Positions 56,059-64,000 of a DNA stretch of 64,000 nt are shown piece after piece. Within the stretch, counting starts at the first letter, position 1. Each line of letters starts with the position of its first letter. The translations under genes were made by a program, and so were the position numbers. The notes beneath the pieces are model-generated. The model did no database searches. It saw only the letters and a list, made by a program, of their open reading frames with translations, and was not told where the DNA came from. Location: NCBI RefSeq assembly GCF_963259705.1, contig NC_081861.1, positions 65,701,623-65,765,622 on the forward strand. The letters run 5' to 3'. The DNA is from Myotis daubentonii (lineage: Eukaryota > Chordata > Mammalia > Chiroptera > Vespertilionidae).

Positions 56059-56292
56059 CAGTGATGGTGAACCTTTTGAGCTCGGCGTGTCAGCATTTTG
56101 AAAAACCCTAACTTAACTCTGGTGCCATGTCACATATAGAAATTTTTTTGATATTTGCAACCATAGTAAAACAGACTTATATTTTTGATATTTATCTTAT
56201 ATATTTAAATGCCATTTAACAAAGAAAAATCAACTAAAAAAATGAGTTTGTGTGTCACCTCTGATACGCGTGTCATAGGTTCGCCATCACTG
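56059..56292. mobile_element. hAT-type MITE
   Basis: 234 bp with terminal inverted repeats (CAGTGATGGTGAACCTTTTG and ATAGGTTCGCCATCACTG) and an exact 8-bp target duplication CTCTAAGC at 56051-56058 and 56293-56300. No transposase. The interior is AT-rich. Confidence 0.92.
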
Positions 56293-56300
56293 CTCTAAGC

Positions 56301-57281
56301 CAAGAAAACCATAAGAGCAAATGCAAATGTAAGCATTCTTATAAATCACCTGTGTAAGTGTCAAATAATTCACATATCTAGATATGAGGAATTATTTGAG
56401 TGGCAAAGTAATTTGGGAAACAGTGGCAAGGTAAATGGAGCAGGAGTGGAAGACCTTAAATGGCATGTTTTGAAATTTCTATTTGATAGTATGGGCAAGA
56501 GGAAATCAGTATAAATTCTCAATTTGAGAAAGAGAGCAATGTGATATTATCTGAAAAAGATACAGGCTTGAGTTAATCCATCTATGAAAAAATTAGCATG
56601 ATAAATGTGAACATATGGAATGAATTTAAGAGATATTGCAAAAAGAAAACTATTAATATGTAAAAATTGATTTGTTGTGGGTTAGGAAGAAAAGTTTATA
56701 AAATAAATCTTTCTCCAAAAAAAAATAAAATAAAAAATAAATCTTGCTAGATTGTGAACCTGAAAAAGAGGATAGAATGCAACACCAGTAAGTGGAATGC
56801 ATAAAATGAGTGAGGTTCTTTCCTGTTTAGGGCTGGACAGATGCATTGCTCTGGTATCGAAGGAACATAAAAGTAGTAAGATTATTTGAGCAGTGGGACA
56901 TAGGGAACAGAAAAGGGATGGGAAATCAGGAGGAGAAATGGAGATTTGGAGGTTGTACCAGAGAGAGGGCCTCTGAGAAGATAAACATGGTTATGTCTTT
57001 CCATTTCCTTAATCTTTTTTTCCCTTAGTACTAATATTAAGTTTGCAGTGGCTTCTTTGCTCTTGTGGATATATTGCTTTCTCTGGTCTAATGTCATTGA
57101 GTTTGCTTCAAAACTAGTCCATAAACTATCTAAGCTTCTTAGGGTGTGCATTCAGTTTTGGATTTTCTTTTGGCAATAATAGTGATGATGTTGATAATGT
57201 ATATGTCACGTGGATGGTGATGTGTCTAGTTAGGTGCTAAATTAAAAGTTTTGATTAAAAATTTATTATTGAGTCTTCAAT
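56301..57281. other. No recognised element (possible old repeat)
   Basis: AT-rich. 56400-56575 may be a diverged relative of the repeat at 53750. No gene seen. Confidence 0.4.
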
Positions 57282-57297
57282 ATCAGAAGTGGCTTCG

Positions 57298-57333
57298 TTC
57301 TACGGCCATACCACCCTGAACGCGCCCGATCTC
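57298..57333 (+). pseudogene. 5S rRNA-derived fragment (36 nt) between 16-bp direct repeats
   Basis: CTACGGCCATACCACCCTGA followed by ACGCGCCCGATCTC is the start of vertebrate 5S rRNA, cut after about 35 nt. The exact repeat ATCAGAAGTGGCTTCG stands at 57282-57297 and 57334-57349, immediately outside. There is no poly-A tail. The structure fits a 3'-truncated, tailless retropseudogene. It lacks the internal Pol III control region and cannot be a gene. Confidence 0.9.
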
Positions 57334-57349
57334 ATCAGAAGTGGCTTCG

Positions 57350-57983
57350 ATGTATAAATGTGTTACTTTTTCACATTTATTCTCAAAATAATAAAAACTC
57401 TTGACTATATATTTTCTCCTTGACTATATTTTTTAATCCTGTATAACTTCACTAATTCAAATGTTTTAAAAACTCCAAAGTTTGAAGTTATTCACCATCA
57501 CAAAATAAACTCTTCACTTGACCTGTAGAATTCACCCCTCTGTTGCTCAGCAGGGCATCCATATTGCTACCATATGGACCCTTTAATCACCATCTCCACC
57601 ATGCTGCAACACAAGTTGTGGAAGAGATGTTGGTGTCCCGGGGTAATGAATGGTGAAACAATCACAGTGGGAGTTTTGTTTTGTTTTGTTCACAGCATTG
57701 GTCTTATTCTTTTCATTAATTAGCAACATTTAACATACTACAAACATCTGTGGCAATACTAGTCGTTCTTCTCCTTAAAATCACTCTATTTAAAACATAT
57801 GAGAACATCTCTTCTTAGAAATGGAGCACACTATCTCTTTTAGGCACAAAATAGAAAAAAGAAAATATTATCTGTATATTTATAAACTTTAGGAGCATGT
57901 ATGAAATATTGCTAGCAGGAATTTGAAATATTGCTAGTAATATTTCTAGCAGGAATTTGAATGGTAGATTTAAGCTGCTATCA
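57350..57983. other. No recognised element
   Basis: AT-rich. Short local repeat of GAAATATTGCTAG near 57902 and 57926. Confidence 0.5.
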
Positions 57984-57995
57984 AAACCTTAACCT

Positions 57996-58216
57996 GGCCC
58001 TAGACGGTTTGGCTCAGTGGATAGAGTGTCGGCCTACGGACTGAAGGGTCCCAGGTTTGATTCTGGTCAAGGGCACGTGCCTGGGTTGCCGGCTCAATCC
58101 CCACTGTGGGGCATGCAGGAGCAGTCAATCAATGAATTTCTCACATCATTGATGTTTCTATCTCTCTCTCCCTTCCTCTCTGAAATCAATAAAAATATAT
58201 TTAAAAAAGAACAAAC
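57996..58216 (+). mobile_element. Ves SINE
   Basis: Low-divergence copy starting GGCCCTAGACGGTTTGGCTC, with target duplication AAACCTTAACCT at 57984-57995 and a one-mismatch partner at 58217-58228. Confidence 0.95.
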
Positions 58217-58228
58217 AAACCTTAATCT

Positions 58229-58779
58229 CAAAACATAATAAAGGTGTAAGTTTGTCAGTAAATTTGTGATTCTTAGCACCACTTTAAGAACTAATTAAGG
58301 CCTTCTATTTTTCCTATCAATTACATAATTATAATTAGCAATGAAAAAATAGAATGATATTGTTGCTTTCTATTTCCACATAATGATGATAGAACCTTCT
58401 TCCTCAAACTGTGGATTCATTGATTGAAATCATTATTTTTACTTGATAAGAGCTTTGTATATTTTTTTCTCAAAAGTCATTATGTGATTTTGTACAGAAT
58501 GTAAGGAAATGTAATAGTTACTATAATGGAGTTTAGCACCCCTATCATATAGGGCTGGTTGGTTGGTTTGGTTTCAGAAACTATTATCATATTTAGAGGA
58601 GATAATTGACTTTGCTGTCTCTAAATTATGACATATAAAATAATTTGATGCAGATAAAATATCAATAATTAAATTTATTTTTGAAGAGTTTGCCATTTTT
58701 CTGTCTATTAACAAGTAGATTATATTTAATAGTCTATAATAATCACCCCAGAATTAGGTATGGCTAAATTATGTTCTTA
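58229..58779. other. No recognised element
   Basis: AT-rich unique-looking DNA. Confidence 0.5.
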
Positions 58780-60710
58780 AAAAAACATTTGTTTATTCAA
58801 TTGATTGGGGTGACATTGGTCAGCATGAACACATAGCTTTCAGGTGTGGGTTTCTATGTTACGAGATCTGTATATTGCACCATGTACCCACCACCCAAAG
58901 TCAAATCTTCTCCTGTCACCATATATTAGGACCCCCTTCTCCTTTCTCTTTGGCAACCACCACACTGCTGTTTATGTTCACAAATTTCTGTTTTATATCC
59001 CACATATGAGTGAAAACATAAGTTCTTAGCTTTTTCTGACTGACATTACACTTAGCATAATGCTCTCAAGGTCCATCCATGTTGTTGCAAAGAGCACTGT
59101 TTCATCCTTTCTTATGACTGAGTAGTATACCATTGTGTATATGCACCACATCTTCTTTATCCAGTCCTCTATCACAGAACACTTTGGTTGTTTCCATGTC
59201 TTGGCCAAGTTGAATAATGCTGCAATGAACATAGGGGTGCATATATATCTTTGTTAATACATGATTTCGAGTTTTTGGGGTATATACCCAGGAAAGGGAT
59301 TTCTGGGTTATATGGTAACTCTATTTTTAATTTTTTGAGGAATAGCCAGACTGCTTTCCATAGTGATTGTAGCAGTCTACATCCCATCAGCAGTGAGTGA
59401 GGGTTCCCTTTTCCCCCCAACCACTCCAACACTTATTATTGCTTGTCATGTTGATAATGGCCACTCTAATAGGTGTGAGGTGGTATCTCATTGTAGTTTT
59501 GATTTGCATTTCCCTAATTGCCAGTGAGGTTGAACATTTTTTTATACATCTATTGACTGATCATATATCTTCTTAGGAGAGGTGTATTTTCAGGTTCTCT
59601 GCCCCCTTTTTGATTGGGTTGTTTGTTTGGTGTTGAGTTTTCTGAGTTCTTTATGTATTTCGGAAATTAAACCTTTGTCAAAGCTACTGTTTGCAAATAT
59701 CATCTCCCATCTGATTGGCTGCCTCTTCTTTTTGTTGTCAGTTTATATTGCTGTGCATAAGCTTTTTAGTTTGATATAGTCTCATTCATTTATTTTTCCC
59801 TTTACTTTCCTTGCCTTGGAATCAAGTTCATAAAATGTTCTTTATGACCCCGGTCCATAAGTTTGGTACGTATATTTTCTTCTTATGTAACTTATTGTTT
59901 TGGTCTTATATTTAGGTCTTCGATCTATTTTGAATTAATTTTTGTACATGGGGACACACTGCAATCCAATATCATTCATTTGCATGTGGCTTTCCAGTTT
60001 TCCAAGCACCATTTATTGAAGAGACTATCTTTACTTCATTATGTGTTTCTGGCTCTTTTGTAAAAAATTACCTGTCCATATACATGTGGTTTTATAGCTG
60101 GCTCTCTATTCTGTTCCGTTGATCTGTGCGTCTGTTTCTCTGCCAATACCATGCTGTTTTGACTATCATAGCTCTGTAGTATATATGAAATCAGGTAGTA
60201 TACCTCCAGCTTCATTCTTTTTTCTCAGGATTGCTTTGGCTATTTGGGGTATTTTGTGGTTCCATACAAATATGATAATTTCTCATTCTATTTCTTTATA
60301 AGAATGACATTCGGATTTTGATGGGGATTGCATTCAATCTGTATATTGCTTTGGGTAATGTAGCCATTTTAATTATGTTGATTCTTCCAATCCATGAACA
60401 CAAGATAAATATTTTTATTTTATTGTGTCTTTTTCAATCCTTCCTAATAATATTTTGCAATTTTCTCAGTATATGGGTCTTTCACTTTCTTTGTTCAGTT
60501 TATTACTAGGTATTTTATTCTTTTGGTTGCGATTGCAAAACAAATTGTTTTTCACTTCTTTTTCTGAAGTTTTCTTGTTAGTATACAGGAAGGCAATGGA
60601 TTTTTGTACATTGATCTTGTATCCTGAAACTTGACTGTATTTGTGTATTGTTTCTAATACTAAAGTATTTTTAGGGTTAATTTTTACTAAGCACTACAAA
60701 AAAAAATGTC
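58780..60710 (-). mobile_element. Old L1, 5'-truncated
   Basis: Minus-strand L1 from the 3' end (GATTGGGGTGACATTGGTCA) through the ORF2 C-terminus (59026-59432 carries LFATTWMDLESIMLS and a WKAVWLFLKKLKIELPYN block) to the reverse-transcriptase region near 60650. Many stops and frameshifts. No nested insertion seen. Confidence 0.9.
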
Positions 60711-62329
60711 AGTGTCCATGTGTTTCCATTATTTTCCATGGGGCCACATGAATGAAGGAAATTAAGTGGGAACACCTCTTTTGTTCACATTTTTTAATAT
60801 GCTTTTATCATTATATATATATTATGATTTTGGATTCACTTGTCCCCTTGAAAGAAACAAATATAGCTTACCATAACCAAATCATTTTTCATTTGATGAA
60901 AAATGTTGTGTTTTGAGGAAACAAATTTCTTTTTGTTTTTGTTATTTTCTGAAGTCTATGACAAATATACCAAAGAGTCTTTGAATTTAGTCAATAGTTC
61001 ACTATTGTTTCTTCACCCACATGCATTTTCATAAGCATTGTGTACATCAGTGTGACATTACAAAGTAATTTCACTGTATTAAATAATGCATTACCCAATT
61101 CGCTGCATAAATTAAAAGTTGGCATTCTATTTTATATGCTCACAACTTGAACAAAAAAAATTGCTCTGGAATAAAGAACATTCAAGTGACATCAAAGAAT
61201 GAATAGAATAGAATAGAATAGAATAGAATAGAATAGAATAGAATAGAATAGAATAGAATAGAAAGATATCCACTTTTTAAAAAGCAGTACATATAAATTC
61301 TTCCATTTGCTGTTCATTTCATCAAAATGACAAATTGCAACCACTATTTCTGAATTCAAATGGAAGCTAAGAAATAAGTATAATATTAACTGCATTTATT
61401 AAAAGTTAAACTTCTTTATTGTTAACTAAAGAAATATTAGATTCTATCTTTTCATATTATTACTTGAGTTTTATTTCATAGTATAGTGATTTAAAAACAA
61501 ACTTTTGTTAATCCAATAATTAAAGCATTGTTTATCCATGGTCTATACTGAATTATATATTATATACAATCTCAAAATAATAATTTCAAATTATGAATGG
61601 TAAACTTCATTTAAGGCAAGAGGCATATGCTTCTTTGAGTTACACAGAGTTCATGACATTGGGCCCAAAGTGAAGAAACTATAATCCCACCACATTATTT
61701 GCCTCTTAAGTTAATAATAGTCATATAATTTGGATATTAGAAAGGTTATTTATTGGTTTTCAGTTAGAATCCAGCTTCAGACAGAGAATGAAATGTTTAA
61801 TTATGACTACAGTATCAGATGTAAATGATTTCAATATGAATATCAATATTGACCATGCAGAGTAAATTAGAGTTGACAAAAAAATGTGAGCTCCGAGGTT
61901 GGAAGAAATGATGGAGAGAAGATTAGGTAGAGTTTTAATATCCTTTCCTACATTGTGGGGCATTAGGAAAACTGTCTAAAGTGAAAATAATAAGAGGCAA
62001 ATATTTATTAAGAATTACAAAAGTAACTAATAAAAGAAATACAAATACTACAACTATCAAGAAATGAGAGTAGTGCTATTAATCTAAATCTCTATTTTTT
62101 TATGGCATGGAGCCAACAGATAGTGTCAAAGAATAATTATGTGTACGTACTTAGAATGTGGAGATAGCTACCAAAAGAAATAAAAACAGATTGATTAAAA
62201 ACAGTTTCCTTTGGGGAGTGAGAATGGAGATGTGAACTGATTTTCCATTAAAACCTATCTGTACTATATGTAATTTCGTAGCATGCATTTACCACTTTTC
62301 TAAAATATATTGAAAAATAAAATGGATAT
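60711..62329. other. AT-rich unique-looking DNA
   Basis: No gene or recognised repeat other than the pentanucleotide array at 61197-61262. Confidence 0.5.
61197..61262 (+). repeat. (GAATA)n pentanucleotide array
   Basis: About 13 perfect GAATA units. The open frame on the minus strand there is a product of the repeat. Confidence 0.97.
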
Positions 62330-62560
62330 GATAATAATGATAACTAGCATTTATTGGGCATGCACATAAGACAGATGCTTAGATATATTTAATATTTAAT
62401 CCTTTTCAGTAATATTATGAGTTAGGTTCTATTATTATCTTTATTTATAGATCATGAAAGTGAAACTTAGAGAATATAGCTAAGAAGTGACATAGCCAGA
62501 CTCAAGTCTGCAGAGCTTAAACTGTCAACAATTACATTATACTACTATCATGATGTATGT
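62330..62560 (+). mobile_element. MIR SINE
   Basis: AATAATGATAACTAGCATTT, AATATTATGAGTTAGGTTCT and AGTGACATAGCCAGACTCAA in order. Confidence 0.85.
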
Positions 62561-62582
62561 GCCAGTACCCAGATTTATCCAG

Positions 62583-63080
62583 TGTGGTAGGTAGAAGTTT
62601 GGCCCCCTTATCTCTATCCCTTCATATTACTCCTGTAATTATGGTATATTTCATGCACAAGAGACTTTGAAGATGTTATTCAAATTACTAATCAGTTTAT
62701 CTTAAAATAGGAAAATTATTTTGGATTACCCAAGTGAGCCCAATGCAATCACATAAGCCATTAAAAGCAGAAGGGGAAGTTAGAGATATTTAAAGAATGA
62801 GAAAGATTCAATGTTTCATTACTGAATTGAAGAGGATGATGCCATGTGGAAAAAGTGAAAAGAAAATTAATTGTCAACAATCCATAAACTGGGAAGCTCT
62901 AGATGTGAGCTGAAGCCCTGGCAAGCACCTTGATTTCAACATTCTGAGCCCTGAGGAGAGGATCCAGCCATGCCTGCTCAGTCGTCTGATTTATAGAACA
63001 GGGAGTTTAAATGAGAGTTGTTTTAAACTGCTAAATAGGCGGCTAATTTGTTATGGCACTGATAGGACACTATTGCAACT
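62583..63080 (+). mobile_element. MLT1-type MaLR LTR (ancient)
   Basis: TGTGGTAGGTAGAAGTTTGG, TTGGATTACCCAAGTGAGCC, CAATGCAATCACATAAGCCA and AATTTGTTATGGCACTGATA follow the MLT1 order from start to end. No retroviral genes adjoin it. Confidence 0.78.
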
Positions 63081-63719
63081 AGTTATCTTTTATTACAGTT
63101 TCAAAGCAAAACAAAGATGTAATAAGATATAAGCATTTATGTCATCCCTTTCACTCTTCAGCTCTTTGCTTTTGTGCTCACAATACTTTTAGACAGCAAG
63201 CCAAACTGTGATAAATTTACATAACTTTTTTGTTTACTTTATATTGTCTAAATTTTTGTCTACTGAGCCACACAAATTCTCAATCCCTTAAAATCATATG
63301 AAATAAAGCATTCCCAATCCTTTAGTATTTATTTCATGCTTACTATATTGGACATGTTTATTTGATGAGAGATTAATGATTTTACCTGGGAAAACTATTT
63401 TCCCTGGATAGCAATAATATCATCAACAAGAACTAACAGAAAGGAATGGGAATGACTTGAACTGAGTTGACAATTCAGTGAATTCAGTGTATATCAGTCA
63501 GTTTTTCTCTGCCAATAACTGAATAATGGAGAGTCCCTCAGGGAGTTGCAGAAGAATTTAGACAATGGAACAAATAAAAACTTAAACCAGTAAAAGATTT
63601 TCCTCAGGCTTGATGCCATAGTAAGTCTATAACATACCAATGATTAAGATTATGTTGTCATTAGAGAAACCAAGTTAGGAAGTACCATGGGATAGTGGTG
63701 ATGCCAAAATTTCTGGTTT
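63081..63719. other. No recognised element
   Basis: AT-rich unique-looking DNA. Short repeat AATTCAGTGAATTCAGTG near 63470. Confidence 0.5.
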
Positions 63720-64000
63720 GGTCTGAGTTCGTTGTCTCACAAAATTGAAGAATGAGTTCATGGACAAAGATGATTAGCAGAAGCAAAGTTTATTGAGAGA
63801 AAGACAGACTCCCCCTAACATGAAGGGGACCCAAAGTGGGTTGCTAGTTAAGATTCTTTGTCTGGGGGGTAAATATATGTTTGGCTGGCTTCTGATTGGT
63901 TCTACCAAAGAAGTCTGATTTTAAAGCTCAAGTTCCCACTAGCGAGATAGAACTGGTTGAGGACTGCCACTTCAGGTCCAAGGTTGCCACCCAGCTGGGT
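63720..64000 (-). mobile_element. Probable retroviral-type LTR, cut by window end
   Basis: TTCGTTGTCTCACAAAATTG, AAGTTTATTGAGAGAAAGAC (a reversed AATAAA-like signal), GTTGCTAGTTAAGATTCTTT and CTTCTGATTGGTTCTACCAA resemble the complement of class-I ERV LTRs in carnivores and bats. The 5' part lies beyond 64000, so neither ends nor a target duplication can be checked. Confidence 0.5.

Noticed and set aside
55430..56096. Possible small genes at 55430-55804 and 55752-56096
   Set aside because: They overlap on opposite strands with no conserved domain and no codon signal that I can see.
57298..57333. Functional 5S rRNA gene
   Set aside because: Only about 35 of about 120 nt are present, without the internal control region.

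Overview
This window is vertebrate, and almost certainly the genome of a vespertilionid (vesper) bat. The signature is a combination. At least eight insertions have rolling-circle (Helitron) ends of the HeliBat type: 5' TC followed by a CTAATAAAAG or TATATAATAAAAG-like start, a 3' hairpin, GGCCTCTAG, and insertion between A and T. Nine tRNA-derived Ves SINEs are present (TGGCTCAGTGGATAGAGC-like 5' ends and CTCTCTC-rich tails). There are also hAT elements with 8-bp target duplications (one SPIN-like), a mariner, and young L1 and HAL1 copies. I see no host protein-coding exon, no functional RNA gene and no prokaryote-type system. The window reads as intergenic or intronic DNA dominated by transposons.

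Layout. 190-963: an L1 3' end rearranged by inversion (twin priming). 1205-1605: MLT1-type LTR. 1606-4580: an old, internally deleted L1 carrying two nested Helitrons. 4639-4973: Ves SINE with a long CT tract. 5615-7367: three head-to-tail Helitron units in one target site. 8263-8727: two Ves SINEs. 9413-10898: a dead mariner with a SINE inside. 11709-12141: a hAT MITE that carries a decayed, insect-like reverse-transcriptase fragment. 12430-13770: pieces of an ancient DNA transposon. 16078-16298: a palindromic hAT-like MITE. 17755-19659: a young HAL1 (L1-derived, ORF1 only). 20285-26037: a full-length L1 with an exact 16-bp target duplication, an intact ORF1 and one visible frameshift in ORF2. 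27331-27640: SPIN-like hAT. 28559-29064: Helitron. 31012-34009: an older full-length HAL1 inside a MIR, with a Ves SINE inside the HAL1. 37620-38430: L1 3' end with a Helitron. 42149-42606: MER20 and Ves. 44690-47190: old L1 with two insertions. 48433-48690: L1 3' end with a small Helitron. 49239-51485: a composite Helitron with a 329-bp higher-order tandem repeat. 56059-56292: hAT MITE. 57298-57333: a 36-nt 5S rRNA fragment between 16-bp direct repeats. 57996-58216: Ves. 58780-60710: old L1. 62583-63080: MLT1-type LTR. 63720-64000: a probable LTR cut by the window edge. MIR fragments lie between these.

How the parts relate. No pathway is encoded here. The only proteins with recognisable function belong to mobile elements: L1 ORF1p (RNA-binding coiled-coil trimer), L1 ORF2p (endonuclease and reverse transcriptase), HAL1 ORF1p, and mariner transposase. 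Ves SINEs and HAL1 lack their own reverse transcriptase, so in known biology they depend on L1 ORF2p; the direct repeats and A-rich tails seen here fit that. The small Helitrons encode no Rep/helicase and must be non-autonomous. Family names come from pattern recognition of the sequence, without a database search.
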